DNA from: Zymomonas mobilis
GTDB lineage: Bacteria > Pseudomonadota > Alphaproteobacteria > Sphingomonadales > Sphingomonadaceae
DNA: 64,000 bases
Direction of reading: 5' to 3'
Assembly (NCBI RefSeq): GCF_006715975.1
Contig: NZ_VFOF01000001.1
Location: 1,126,001-1,190,000, forward strand
The translations under genes were made by a program, and so were the position numbers. This document shows, piece after piece, positions 46,607 to 55,593 of the stretch (position 1 is its first letter; each line of letters begins with the position of its first letter). The notes under the pieces are model-generated. The model was not told the DNA's origin, searched no databases, and saw nothing but the letters and a program-made list of their open reading frames with translations.

Positions 46607-47272
46607 ATGGGTATATTTTCAAGAACCCGCGATATTATCGCTGCTAATGTTGTCGATATCCTCAATAAATCGGAAGATCCGGAAAAAATGATCCGGATGA
46701 TTATTTTGGAGATGGAAGAAACCCTGATCGAAGTTCGGGCTTCTGCCGCCAAAACGATTGCCGATCAAAAAGAAATAGAACGCCAGATTGGACGTTTAAA
46801 AAAGATCGAAGCTAATTGGCTCGACAAGGCCGAATTAGCCTTGAGCAAAGGCCGCGAGGATTTGGCAAAAGCCGCCTTGGTCGAAAGACATAAAGCGAGC
46901 AGCCTCATCGAGGATTTGTCAGCAGAAGCTGAAAGCATGAATGAAGCCTTGAAAGCGTCAGAAGGCGACATCATCAAGCTTCAAAACAAGCTGAATGAAG
47001 CCCGCAGCCGTCAATCGATATTAGCCACCCGTTATGCAGGGGCAAAACAGCGTCTGAAAATGCGTGACCTGTATCAGGGTTCCCAGACCGAAGAGGCTTT
47101 TGCCCGTTTTGAAACCTTGGAACGTCGGGTGGATATCGCCGAAGGGCAAGCTGATGCCGCCGGCATTCGGGGCATGTCTTTGGAAGAAGAAATCGACAAT
47201 CTTGGAAGTGACGACAAGATTGAACAGGAACTGGCCGAATTACGGAATCAGCTTCGTCATAAACAGGGGTAA
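46607..47272 (+). CDS. pspA: Phage shock protein A
   Basis: 221 residues from MGIFSRTRDIIAANVVDILN at 46607, with CCGGAGG upstream. The PspA/IM30 coiled coil runs through nearly the whole chain, and the N-terminal amphipathic helix is present. It binds stressed membranes and inhibits PspF. It is followed 3 nt later by pspB. Confidence 0.95.
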   Translation: MGIFSRTRDIIAANVVDILNKSEDPEKMIRMIILEMEETLIEVRASAAKTIADQKEIERQIGRLKKIEANWLDKAELALSKGREDLAKAALVERHKASSLIEDLSAEAESMNEALKASEGDIIKLQNKLNEARSRQSILATRYAGAKQRLKMRDLYQGSQTEEAFARFETLERRVDIAEGQADAAGIRGMSLEEEIDNLGSDDKIEQELAELRNQLRHKQG

Positions 47273-47275
47273 ATA

Positions 47276-47512
47276 ATGGATTCGATTGCACCTATTGCGG
47301 TATGCTTCATTCTTTTCATCGGCGTGCCTTGGATATTTTTGCACTATATTACCCAGTGGAAAAAATCATCGGGCATCAGCGCAGCAGACGAGCATTTAAT
47401 AGAAGAACTCTACGAAAGTGCTTGTAAGCTTGAAGAACGCTTGCAGACGATAGAGCGGATTATCGCGGCGGAAAAAGACTCCTCGGATAACAATATCAAC
47501 CTTTCCAAATAA
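47276..47512 (+). CDS. pspB: Phage shock protein B
   Basis: 78 residues: one membrane helix (IAPIAVCFILFIGVPWIFLHY) and a charged coiled coil with LEERLQTIERII. With PspC it senses membrane stress and relieves PspA inhibition of PspF. Confidence 0.93.
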   Translation: MDSIAPIAVCFILFIGVPWIFLHYITQWKKSSGISAADEHLIEELYESACKLEERLQTIERIIAAEKDSSDNNINLSK

Positions 47513-47539
47513 ATTTTTTTATTCTTTCAGGAGGGTAAA

Positions 47540-47923
47540 TTGGATTTTCGCCGCACCAAATTTTATCGTGATAAAGCCAATGGCAAGTTGCTTGGGGTTT
47601 GTTCTGGCCTTGCTGATTATCTCGGGATTGATGTCTCCCTTATAAGAGTTTTGATCATCGTCATGACCTTAATCGGGGGCTTTCCATGGACGATCATTGC
47701 CTATTTTGTGACTGTATGGCTGACCGAGGATAAGCCGCGGCAATTACAGGAAATGGATGGCGACGAAACCCGTTTTTGGCAAGGGGTTCGAACAAAGCCC
47801 AGCGTCAGTCTTCGTAATGTCAAAAGCCGCTTTCGTGACATTAATGTCCGCTTGGCAAAGGTAGAGACCTACATCACCAGCCAAGATCGACGGCTGTCGA
47901 AAGAAATAGACAATTTGCGTTAA
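47540..47923 (+). CDS. pspC: Phage shock protein C
   Basis: 127 residues from a TTG at 47540 with GGAGGG upstream. The PspC domain (FYRDKANGKLLGVCSGLADY, then DVSLIRVLIIVMTL) includes a membrane segment. A basic C-terminal tail follows with a coiled coil near VETYITSQDRRL. Cytoplasmic-membrane stress sensor partner of PspB. Confidence 0.93.
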   Translation: MDFRRTKFYRDKANGKLLGVCSGLADYLGIDVSLIRVLIIVMTLIGGFPWTIIAYFVTVWLTEDKPRQLQEMDGDETRFWQGVRTKPSVSLRNVKSRFRDINVRLAKVETYITSQDRRLSKEIDNLR

Positions 47924-47958
47924 GGCAAATTGCCCGATTGGGCATGAAGGGAGATAAA

Positions 47959-48243
47959 ATGCACGGCATTCAATGGACAGCGGTTATCATCGTCGCTCTG
48001 GTCTTTGTAAGTGGTATTATAAAAACCATTTACCGGCATAAAGAAAAAACGGCCGTGAATAAGTTAAACGATATATCTTCTCAAAAAATGGAAGAAGAAA
48101 TTCTTTCGATGAAAGACCGTATCGCCGTATTAGAACATATCGTGACCGACAATTATCAGAATTTCGCGCTTAATCAGGCTATTGAAGCTCTTGATCAGCC
48201 CGTTCCAAAATCAAAAAAGGAAAATATCAGTCCATTAGTTTAA
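47959..48243 (+). CDS. Small membrane protein at the end of the psp operon (PspB-like)
   Basis: 94 residues from MHGIQWTAVI at 47959, with AAGGGAGA upstream; a TTG at 47938 is in frame but has no support. One membrane helix (AVIIVALVFVSGIIKTIY) precedes a coiled coil ending MKDRIAVLEHIVTDNY, a pattern similar to the PspB C-terminus. It may be a diverged PspB or a PspD-type member. Function unknown. Confidence 0.75.
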   Translation: MHGIQWTAVIIVALVFVSGIIKTIYRHKEKTAVNKLNDISSQKMEEEILSMKDRIAVLEHIVTDNYQNFALNQAIEALDQPVPKSKKENISPLV

Positions 48244-48379
48244 ATCAAGGCATTCCCTTTTTGATGTGTAAAATGTCACTATAGGGATAATTCTTGCTTT
48301 AAATCTGATTTATATTGCTATCCCCTCTGGCTCTTTGCCATAGATAGTGAACCGTTCCTCTGCTAATAAATGTTCTATT

Positions 48380-48784
48380 ATGACGACACTCGCTGATATC
48401 GAAGAAGAATATGATTTCCTTGAAAGTGATGACCGCTACCGTTTGCTGATTGATCTCGGGCGGCATCTGGAAGAAATGCCGGACGCATTGAAAACAGATG
48501 CTACCAAGGTCAAAGGCTGCTCGGCTTCGGTCTGGGTCTATCCGACCACGAAAGAGGACGGTACGCTGCACTTTCTGGCCGATTCCAATGCTGCCATTAC
48601 AAAAGGGATTATCTCCCTCGTTTTGCTGACAGTGCAGAATAAGAAACCAGAAGATATCATTAATACCGATATCGAAGCCTTGCTTGCGCCTTTTGATTTG
48701 AAAAACCAGCTTAGTTCCAATCGGACACAGGGAATTCCTAATATGATCGCCCTTATTCGAAGCACTGCGGAGCGCTATAAGTGA
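48380..48784 (+). CDS. sufE: SufE-family cysteine desulfuration protein
   Basis: 134 residues from MTTLADIEEEYDF at 48380. The sulfur-accepting cysteine is in KVKGCSASVWV, and the fold follows SufE/CsdE. It accepts persulfide sulfur from a SufS-type desulfurase; that partner is not adjacent. The stop overlaps the next GTG (GTGA), showing coupling. A GTG at 48347 could add 11 residues. Confidence 0.9.
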   Translation: MTTLADIEEEYDFLESDDRYRLLIDLGRHLEEMPDALKTDATKVKGCSASVWVYPTTKEDGTLHFLADSNAAITKGIISLVLLTVQNKKPEDIINTDIEALLAPFDLKNQLSSNRTQGIPNMIALIRSTAERYK

Positions 48785-49221
48785 TTTTATCTGCCCTTTT
48801 ACTGGCATCTGCACCGGTTACCGTCACGAAAGTCGAACCGATACCGCTTGATAAAGAGACGGATAGAAGGAATGGCAAGGGGCAGGGTAAAGATAAAAAC
48901 GGCTTTTTTATCGGTGATCAGCTAATTGCACCGGCAGATATTATTGATGCCCGTGCGTTACCCCAATTAAAAGGCAATCCTATCATCATGTTAACCTTGA
49001 CCGGAGACGGCACAGAAAGGCTAACAGAGGCAACCGCTGGAAATGGTTTCAGCCAGATGATAGAAATCCGGTTTAAAGGGGCGGTTTTAAGCCAATTGGT
49101 ATTAGGCAGCCCTATTCGGGATAATGTCCTGACTTTTTCGGTGCCGGTAACCTATCAAAAAGCACAGAGCATTGCCGCCGAGATATCGCAAAAACAGCCG
49201 TTACCAGAATCCACAGAATAG
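48781..49221 (+). CDS. Stand-alone SecD P1-head-like domain protein
   Basis: 146 residues from GTG at 48781 overlapping the sufE stop. A short hydrophobic N-terminus (MILSALLLASAPVTVTK) could be a signal peptide. The core ITLTGDGTERLTEATAGNGFS cannot be given in full here, but MLTLTGDGTERLTEATAG followed by KGAVLSQLVLGSPI and TYQKAQSIAAEI closely follows the P1 head of SecD. No other SecD part is present. It may be a periplasmic protein with borrowed fold. Low certainty on function. Confidence 0.6.
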   Translation: MILSALLLASAPVTVTKVEPIPLDKETDRRNGKGQGKDKNGFFIGDQLIAPADIIDARALPQLKGNPIIMLTLTGDGTERLTEATAGNGFSQMIEIRFKGAVLSQLVLGSPIRDNVLTFSVPVTYQKAQSIAAEISQKQPLPESTE

Positions 49222-49270
49222 CCGTTTTTTACTGGATAGGATGAATAAGGATAATTTTGACGGGGCAGAA

Positions 49271-49795
49271 TTAAAAACTGCCACGTTCTTCCCGATTGCG
49301 TAAAAGGTCAAAGGCCGCCTGAATGGCATGGAAATGCTTAACGGCTTTTTCATCATCCTGATTAAGGTCAGGATGCCATTTTTTGGCTAATTGCCGCCAT
49401 TGAAGTTTTACCATCTCGAAATCGGCATCCGCATCCAGTTCCAGAACCCTAAGCGCCTCAAGAACTTCGTTAGAACGGCCATTTTCTGAACCTTCCCAAC
49501 TATAATTAGTCGATGAATATCCGGCGGATTGTCTTTTTTCTTCAGCCTGACGTTTGGCGGCTTCTTCTTTTGATAGACCTGCAAAATAGTCCCAGCCGCG
49601 ATTATATTCTACAATATGCTCTTCGCAAAAATACCAGCGATCAGGATTGTTTGGAGATTTTGGTGCGGGGAAATTACCTGGTTTATCGCAACCTTCGCGG
49701 TCACATATCCTTACTTTCTGGGCGGCGTGGTTAGCATCGCTGTAACCTCGCCAACGCGGAAAGCCCCAAGAGCTGGATTTTGTATATCGAGCCAT
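49271..49795 (-). CDS. J-domain (DnaJ-like) protein
   Basis: 174 residues. The C-terminal 60 residues form a J domain with the HPD motif (KKWHPDLNQD), which stimulates DnaK-type chaperones. The N-terminal part (CDREGCDKPGNFPAP, WYFCEEHIVEYN) holds four cysteines or histidines that could bind zinc. This domain order, with J at the end, is seen in alphaproteobacterial J proteins. Convergent with the SecD-like gene. Confidence 0.85.
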   Translation of the reverse strand: MARYTKSSSWGFPRWRGYSDANHAAQKVRICDREGCDKPGNFPAPKSPNNPDRWYFCEEHIVEYNRGWDYFAGLSKEEAAKRQAEEKRQSAGYSSTNYSWEGSENGRSNEVLEALRVLELDADADFEMVKLQWRQLAKKWHPDLNQDDEKAVKHFHAIQAAFDLLRNREERGSF

Positions 49796-49889
49796 AATTT
49801 ATATATGCTGCCTAGTATGTAACATTACCCTCAACCGAAAAACCAGCCAAAGTCCAAAGGGCAAGAATATACTTTCTTTAGAAAAAAGA

Positions 49890-49926
49890 GGCAAATAACA
49901 AAGAAAACCAAGGTTTGTTATTTACC
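49890..49926 (-). terminator. rnpB terminator
   Basis: GGCAAATAACAAA (49890-49902) pairs with TTTGTTATTTACC (49914-49926) with one mismatch. On the minus strand it is followed by CTCTTTTTTC. It overlaps the 3' end of RNase P RNA by two bases. Confidence 0.8.
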
Positions 49927-50294
49927 AGAAGGTCTATAAGCCGGGTTCTGTCCACCAGCAAAGCTGGATAGGCGACCATTCATCTAAAACCAGAATTACT
50001 TCTGGTCTTCAGCAACCAACCCGGATGACGGGGCGGAGCCAGCCCATATGCCATCCCTATTCGGTTTTGCTCCCGGTGGGGTTTACCTTGCCATCGCCGT
50101 TACCGGAAATGCGGTGCGCTCTTACCGCACCTTTTCACCCTTACTTTATTACCGAAGTAAAAAGCGGTTTGTTTTCTGTGGCACTTTCCCTGAGGTCACC
50201 CTCGCCGGATGTTATCCGGCACCGTTACTCCTTGGAGCCCGGACTTTCCTCCCGTATGTTATAAAAACATACCGGCGGCCGCCCGACCTTCTGG
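49925..50294 (-). ncRNA. rnpB: RNase P RNA (class A)
   Basis: About 370 nt on the minus strand. P1 is CCAGAAGGTC at the 5' end and GACCTTCTGG at the 3' end. The conserved GAGGAAAGTCCGGGCTCC and AGTGCCACAGAAA elements are present, as is ACAGAACCCGGCTTATA near the 3' end. It cleaves the 5' leader of pre-tRNAs. Confidence 0.95.
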
Positions 50295-50335
50295 TGAAAA
50301 GCGTGATAACAAAAATCGCCCTAATGTCGAGGACT

Positions 50336-50341
50336 ATTATA
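50336..50341 (-). promoter_or_regulatory. -10 element of the rnpB promoter
   Basis: TATAAT on the minus strand, with an AT-rich region about 16-17 nt upstream that could be the -35. Transcription would start near 50329, giving a short leader before mature rnpB at 50294. Confidence 0.55.
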
Positions 50342-50372
50342 CAATAACAGCCTTTAATTTAAAAACCGGCGT

Positions 50373-51302
50373 TTACTTATGAGGCAAACCAACAATCGCT
50401 CGGGCAACGGCTTCGGGATCAAAAGGACGTAAATCATCCATGCTTTCACCTACCCCGATGGCATGAATAGGCAGGCCATATTTTTCAGCCGCCGCTACCA
50501 TGATACCACCTCGTGCGGTGCCATCAAGCTTGGTCATAATAATACCGGAAACGCCGGCAATTTCTTTAAAGACTTCAATCTGGGAAAGCGCATTCTGGCC
50601 ATTGGTGGCATCTAGAACCAGAATAACATTATGGGGTGCTGCTGGATTAAGCCGTCCCAAAACCTTTCTGATTTTGGCTAATTCATCCATCAAGCCGCTT
50701 TTATTCTGAAGACGGCCAGCCGTATCGACAATCAAGGTATCCGTACCTTGCGCTGTGCCTTCTTTTACGCCTTGGAATACCAAGCTAGCCGCATCTGCCC
50801 CTTCGGCACCACTGATGATCGGGATTTCCAGTCTGTCTGCCCAAACTTTTAATTGTCCGATCGCGGCGGCTCTGAAAGTATCACCGGCAACCAGCATTAC
50901 CTCGTAATCGAGTTCTTGGAACCAATGGGCAAGTTTGGCGATGGTGGTCGTTTTACCAGATCCATTGACACCAATGACCAAAACAACCTGCGGTCTGGGA
51001 AAAGCATCAATCTCAATGGGTTTGGCAACTGGTTCTAAAATTTTGGTTATTTCCTGTGCGACGACTTCTCGCACTTCCAATTCAGTCACGCCTTGCGGAA
51101 AACGTTCGGTAGCCAGCCGTTCTCTGATGCGTCCAGCCGTTCCGGGGCCAAGATCGCAAGCAATCAGCGTTTCTTCAATTTCGTCCAGTGTTTCGTCATC
51201 CAAGGCTGCTTTTAATGCAATGGAAGACAGATTTTCAGTTAACCGTTCAGATGTCCGTTTCAGACCAAAACCGATTTTTTTATACCAAGGTGTATCGCTC
51301 AT
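50373..51302 (-). CDS. ftsY: Signal recognition particle receptor FtsY
   Basis: 309 residues. The SRP GTPase motifs are GVNGSGKTT, DTFRAAAIGQL, DTAGR and TKLDGTARGG. The acidic A-domain is missing, as often in alphaproteobacteria. It docks ribosome-nascent chain complexes to the translocon. It overlaps mtaB by 4 nt at the start, and the SRP protein gene ffh is 2.4 kb away. Confidence 0.96.
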   Translation of the reverse strand: MSDTPWYKKIGFGLKRTSERLTENLSSIALKAALDDETLDEIEETLIACDLGPGTAGRIRERLATERFPQGVTELEVREVVAQEITKILEPVAKPIEIDAFPRPQVVLVIGVNGSGKTTTIAKLAHWFQELDYEVMLVAGDTFRAAAIGQLKVWADRLEIPIISGAEGADAASLVFQGVKEGTAQGTDTLIVDTAGRLQNKSGLMDELAKIRKVLGRLNPAAPHNVILVLDATNGQNALSQIEVFKEIAGVSGIIMTKLDGTARGGIMVAAAEKYGLPIHAIGVGESMDDLRPFDPEAVARAIVGLPHK

Positions 51303-52558
51303 AATTTTTTTCCGATCAGGCCATCTTTATCCGCAGCAGTAACCATCATTTCAACAATGCCGCTTTCCGCCACCGCTTCGTTTAAGCGAATAGGGGCAAA
51401 TTGCGGTGTATGTCCACGGCCACCATCACCTTCCAAAAGCACAGACTGCCGACTACCGACCAGCGTTTTTAACCAAGCTTCTTGGCGGCTTTTGGCAGCT
51501 TCTCTTAACTTTTGGGCGCGTTCTTTGATTAAAGGCGTGTGCACCTGAGGCATCTTTGCCGCAGGTGTGCCTTGGCGCGGTGAGTAGGGGAAGATATGTC
51601 CAAAGACAATATCACAATCATCTATCATTCGCAGGGTATTGGCTGCCATCTCTTCATCTTCAGTCGGGAAACCCGCAATAATATCGGCACCGATGGCAAT
51701 TTCTGGCCGCCGTTTCTTTAACCGTGAAACCAGCTCAACCGCTTGTTCCCGACTATGACGCCGCCGCATCCGCTTTAAAATAAGATTATCGCCCGCCTGT
51801 AAGGACAGATGGATATGCGGCATAATCCGTTCATCTTCGGTGATGAGTTCCATCAAAAGGGAATCAATCCCGTTAGGATCAAGCGAGGATAGGCGAAGCC
51901 TTTTTAGATTTCTCAGCTTTTTCAGCAGAAAAGCGACCAATTCCCCAAGATTGCTGGGTTTATCCAAATCATAACCATAAGAGGTCAGATCGACACCGGT
52001 TAAAACCAGTTCTTGATGCCCATCAGCAATAAGTTTGCGGGCGCAATCCAGAATATTATCAAAAGAGGCCGAACGATTGCGCCCCCGTCCTTGCGGGATA
52101 ATGCAAAAGCTGCATTGATGATTACAGCCATTCTGAATTTCAAGGAAAGCGCGGCTATGCTCGCTGAAGGCCGCAATCAGATGAGGCGTCGTTTCTTTCA
52201 GGCTGTTGATATCGGTTACCTGTATCCGTGCATCATCGCCATTTTTAGAAAAATCAAAGGCCTCGACCTGATGTTTTTCAACATTGCCGATAACGCGCGA
52301 AACTTCGGGCATATCTGCAAAAATTTTCGGGTCAATTTGGGCGGCACATCCGGTAACAACAATACGGGCATCGGGTCTTTCACGGCTTGCCCGCCGGATA
52401 GCCTGACGCGTCTGTGCCACTGCGCGTGAGGTGACAGCACAGCTATTGATAACGATAAGATCCTGACTGCCGTCTTTATCCGTCAAGGCCTGCTTGATCG
52501 CTTCGCTTTCAGCAATGTTTAGACGACAACCTAAAGTAATAATATCCGGTGAACTCAT
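51299..52558 (-). CDS. mtaB: tRNA t6A37 methylthiotransferase MtaB
   Basis: 419 residues from MSSPDIITLGCRLN at 52558 (ATGA overlap with dapF). The first cluster cysteines are C11, C40 and C71; the radical-SAM cysteines are GCNHQCSFC (C145, C149, C152). A TRAM-like end is present. It adds a methylthio group to t6A at position 37, producing ms2t6A, for tRNAs reading ANN codons. Middle gene of dapF-mtaB-ftsY. Confidence 0.93.
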   Translation of the reverse strand: MSSPDIITLGCRLNIAESEAIKQALTDKDGSQDLIVINSCAVTSRAVAQTRQAIRRASRERPDARIVVTGCAAQIDPKIFADMPEVSRVIGNVEKHQVEAFDFSKNGDDARIQVTDINSLKETTPHLIAAFSEHSRAFLEIQNGCNHQCSFCIIPQGRGRNRSASFDNILDCARKLIADGHQELVLTGVDLTSYGYDLDKPSNLGELVAFLLKKLRNLKRLRLSSLDPNGIDSLLMELITEDERIMPHIHLSLQAGDNLILKRMRRRHSREQAVELVSRLKKRRPEIAIGADIIAGFPTEDEEMAANTLRMIDDCDIVFGHIFPYSPRQGTPAAKMPQVHTPLIKERAQKLREAAKSRQEAWLKTLVGSRQSVLLEGDGGRGHTPQFAPIRLNEAVAESGIVEMMVTAADKDGLIGKKL

Positions 52559-53364
52559 GAGAAACTTGCCCAATCCGCTTCGCCTTTAAAAACATAGGTC
52601 GCAGGCCCCCGCATAATAACGTGACCATCGCTATTATCATCTAAAGTGAGCTGCCCTCCTGGAAGGTCGATTTTGGTTTTCCCAGAGACTAGTCGCCGTC
52701 TTTTGGCTGCAACAAAGGTCGCACAAGCACCGGTGCCACAGGCGCGCGTTAAACCTGCACCACGTTCCCATGTCCTCATCTTTAAATGGTTCTCGCCTAT
52801 GACCATAACGATATTGACGTTGATCCGTTCGGGAAACAGGGGATCATGCTCAATAATATTGCCTAATCTTCCAAAATCGATTGCATCAACATCCTCGACC
52901 ACAAAAACAACATGAGGGTTACCCATATTAACCGCAGAAGGTTCTTTTAAACCTTCCCATGCAACAGGCATTTTCAGCGTATCCATCGCATAGGCGAGGG
53001 GGATCTCATCCCATGCAAGTCGCGGCTTTCCCATATCAACACAAGCGCCTTCATCGGAAAGACGGGCATCGAGCAAACCGGCGGCGGTGCTGATGATAAC
53101 ATCTCGTTTCAAGAAAACAGGCACACAGCGCGTGGCATTACCACAGGCTTCTACTTCGGAACCGTCCGCATTCCATATTTCCATAGAAACATCGGCTTGA
53201 TTTTGACCATTGCCTATAATGATAAGCTGGTCACAGCCTATGCCGGTATGACGATTGCTTAATGCTTGCGCTAACGCCGGATTCATCTGGACAGGGTTCT
53301 TACGGGCATCAAGAACAATAAAATCGTTACCAAGCCCATGCATTTTATGGAAAGAGAAAGTCAT
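52555..53364 (-). CDS. dapF: Diaminopimelate epimerase
   Basis: 269 residues. The catalytic cysteines are in ACGNATRC (C74) and ACGTGACA (C209). The MHGLGNDFIVLD opening is typical. It converts LL- to meso-diaminopimelate for lysine and peptidoglycan. First gene of the dapF-mtaB-ftsY operon. Confidence 0.97.
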   Translation of the reverse strand: MTFSFHKMHGLGNDFIVLDARKNPVQMNPALAQALSNRHTGIGCDQLIIIGNGQNQADVSMEIWNADGSEVEACGNATRCVPVFLKRDVIISTAAGLLDARLSDEGACVDMGKPRLAWDEIPLAYAMDTLKMPVAWEGLKEPSAVNMGNPHVVFVVEDVDAIDFGRLGNIIEHDPLFPERINVNIVMVIGENHLKMRTWERGAGLTRACGTGACATFVAAKRRRLVSGKTKIDLPGGQLTLDDNSDGHVIMRGPATYVFKGEADWASFS

Positions 53365-53400
53365 GTCGTCCCTCTAGCGGATTTTTCTTTTCGGGGGAAT

Positions 53401-53506
53401 TCACTGACCGTTTTTTTCAATCAATTCACCCAATTTTTGTTTTAGCAAGGCGATTGTCGGCTTGTCATCGGGGCGCCTTTTTACTTTCGACCTTGCAGTG
53501 AACCAT
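53401..53506 (-). pseudogene. Possible broken small ORF upstream of dapF
   Basis: From ATG at 53506 the frame reads MVHCKVESKKAPR and stops. The next frame continues RPDDKPTIALLKQKLGELIE to a stop at 53401. Removing one A from the A5 run gives one 34-residue protein, MVHCKVESKRRPDDKPTIAL onward. The helical, charged end looks coding, but there is no convincing ribosome-binding site. Tentative. Confidence 0.3.
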
Positions 53507-53587
53507 CTTTTACCAGAATTCTTTCATTATATCCTTGCCAAGAGAAGGTGTTCTGCATAGAAGGAAAAAAATTTTATATCAGGTCTT

Positions 53588-53628
53588 TACGCCGCACGCT
53601 GGTCAGCGAGTTTTCGCCCACCGGCGTA
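53588..53628 (+). promoter_or_regulatory. Structured element ahead of ffh
   Basis: ACGCCG (53589-53594) pairs with CGGCGT (53622-53627). Inside it, CGCTG (53597-53601) pairs with CAGCG (53604-53608). The two stems lie 58-98 nt before the ffh ATG in the likely leader. It could be an RNA control element or chance. The other 200 nt of the gap hold the possible ORF above and nothing else clear. Confidence 0.4.
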
Positions 53629-53685
53629 TTTTGCGTTTTTAGATCAGAATAGATTTTGGTGTTTTGGCTTTAATATCAGGAAGGG

Positions 53686-55116
53686 ATGGCGATGTTCGGC
53701 AGTCTTAGCGAGCGTTTAAGCGGTGTCTTTGATCGGCTGCGTGGCCGTGGCGCCCTGACCGAGGATGATGTCCGGCAAGCGATGCGCGAAGTCCGCATTG
53801 CCCTTTTGGAAGCGGATGTTGCCTTACCTGTTGTTCGGGATTTTGTGAATAAAATCACCGAAAAAGCTATCGGCCAAAATGTTTTAAAATCGGTAACGCC
53901 GGGTCAGCAAGTCGTTAAAATTGTTTATGATGCGCTGGTTGAAATGCTGGGTGCTGAAACCAGTGACCTTAATCTGGCGGTAAACCCACCAGCAGTGATC
54001 TTAATGGTCGGGTTACAGGGTTCGGGTAAAACAACCACTTCAGCCAAATTGGGTAAACAGCTTAAAGAAAAAGACCATAAAAAGGTTTTGATGGCATCTT
54101 TGGATGTCCATCGTCCGGCGGCGCAAGAGCAGCTGGCTACTTTAGGTACTCAGGCGGACGTTCCGACCTTGCCGATTATTGCGGGTCAACAGCCCGTCGA
54201 AATTGCGCAACGCGCTCTGACTTCTGCCCGTTTACAAGGCTATGATGTCGTCATTTTGGATACAGCCGGTCGTCTTCATATTGACCAGTTGTTGATGGAT
54301 GAAATGAAGGCCGTTGCCGACAGCAGCAATCCAGCAGAAACACTGTTGGTTGTGGATGCGCTGGCTGGGCAAGATGCAGTCAATATCGCCAAAAGCTTTT
54401 CTGAACAGGTTGATCTGACAGGTGTCATTTTAACCCGTATGGATGGTGATGCCCGTGGTGGTGCCGCACTTTCGATGAGAGCGGTGACGGGTAAGCCGAT
54501 TAAATTCGTCGGTACCAGTGAAAAGCTGGACGGGATTTCGCCTTTCCATCCTGATCGTGTTGCTAACCGCATTTTGGGCATGGGGGATATTATCTCTCTC
54601 GTCGAAAAAGCCAGCGAGACGATCGAGAAAGAAGACGCGGAAGCTTTGGCTGCCAAAATGGCCAAAGGGCGTTTCGATTTTAATGACCTGAAAAAACAAT
54701 TCGGCCAAATGCGGCGTATGGGCGGTATGGGAGCTTTGGCTTCGATGCTTCCTGGGGTGAAACAAATCAAAAATGCTATGGCAAATGGTCAGGTCGATGA
54801 TCGCATCCTGATCAAAATGGAAGCCATGATTGATTCCATGACCCCGAAAGAACGTATTCGGCCAGAATTGATCAATGCCAAGCGGAAAATCCGGATCGCC
54901 AAAGGTTCAGGCACAACGGTTCAGGAAATAAACCGTTTGCTGAAAATGCATCAGGAAATGTCCTCGGCAATGAAACGCCTTAAAAAGATGGGCGGTATCA
55001 AAGGTTTAATGAAGATGCTGGGCGGGGGGGCTGATGGTGGAGTACCACCGATGATGCCTCCCAGTGGTGGTATACCGGGGCTTCCCCCGGGTTTCGGCGG
55101 CTTCGGTCGTAAGTAA
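53686..55116 (+). CDS. ffh: Signal recognition particle protein Ffh
   Basis: 476 residues. N domain, then G domain with GLQGSGKTTT, DVHRPAAQEQL, DTAGR and TRMDGDARGG, then a Met-rich M domain (MHQEMSSAMKRLKKMGG). The tail is rich in Gly/Pro/Met (GGIPGLPPGFGGFG). It binds signal sequences at the ribosome with SRP RNA. GGAAGG precedes the ATG. First gene of the operon with rpsP-rimM-trmD-rplS. Confidence 0.97.
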   Translation: MAMFGSLSERLSGVFDRLRGRGALTEDDVRQAMREVRIALLEADVALPVVRDFVNKITEKAIGQNVLKSVTPGQQVVKIVYDALVEMLGAETSDLNLAVNPPAVILMVGLQGSGKTTTSAKLGKQLKEKDHKKVLMASLDVHRPAAQEQLATLGTQADVPTLPIIAGQQPVEIAQRALTSARLQGYDVVILDTAGRLHIDQLLMDEMKAVADSSNPAETLLVVDALAGQDAVNIAKSFSEQVDLTGVILTRMDGDARGGAALSMRAVTGKPIKFVGTSEKLDGISPFHPDRVANRILGMGDIISLVEKASETIEKEDAEALAAKMAKGRFDFNDLKKQFGQMRRMGGMGALASMLPGVKQIKNAMANGQVDDRILIKMEAMIDSMTPKERIRPELINAKRKIRIAKGSGTTVQEINRLLKMHQEMSSAMKRLKKMGGIKGLMKMLGGGADGGVPPMMPPSGGIPGLPPGFGGFGRK

Positions 55117-55152
55117 GTTATTTTAATTCTGTTTTGGTGAAAGGAAAATTAA

Positions 55153-55590
55153 ATGTCAGTTTCTATTCGTCTTTCTCGTGGTGGTGCAAAACGCCGTCCG
55201 TTTTATCGTATCGTTATTGCGAACTCCCGCAGCCCGCGTGATGGTTCCTTTATCGAAAAAATCGGTAGCTATAACCCACAGCTGTCCAAAGATGACGAAA
55301 ACCGCGTGATCGTTGATCTCGATCGTGCCCGTCATTGGTTGTCCGTTGGCGCACAGCCGACCGATCGCGTTGCTCGCTTCTTCGATGCTGCTGGCCTTCT
55401 GGAACGCAAAACCCGCAACAACCCGAACAAAGCTGTTCCGGGTGAAAAAGCTAAAGAACGCGCTGAAGAACGTGCTCAGAAAGCCGCTGAAGCTGCTGAA
55501 GCCGCCAAGGCTGCTACAGAAGTTGAAGCTGCTCCTGCTGCTGAAGAACCAGCGGTTGCAGACGACGCTTCCAAAACCGAAGAAGCTTAA
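55153..55590 (+). CDS. rpsP: Ribosomal protein S16
   Basis: 145 residues. The first 85 are S16 ([20 protein letters not shown]). The remainder is an Ala/Glu/Lys-rich extension ([12 protein letters not shown]) seen in alphaproteobacterial S16. AAAGGAAA precedes the ATG. Confidence 0.96.
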   Translation: MSVSIRLSRGGAKRRPFYRIVIANSRSPRDGSFIEKIGSYNPQLSKDDENRVIVDLDRARHWLSVGAQPTDRVARFFDAAGLLERKTRNNPNKAVPGEKAKERAEERAQKAAEAAEAAKAATEVEAAPAAEEPAVADDASKTEEA

Positions 55591-55593
55591 GTC

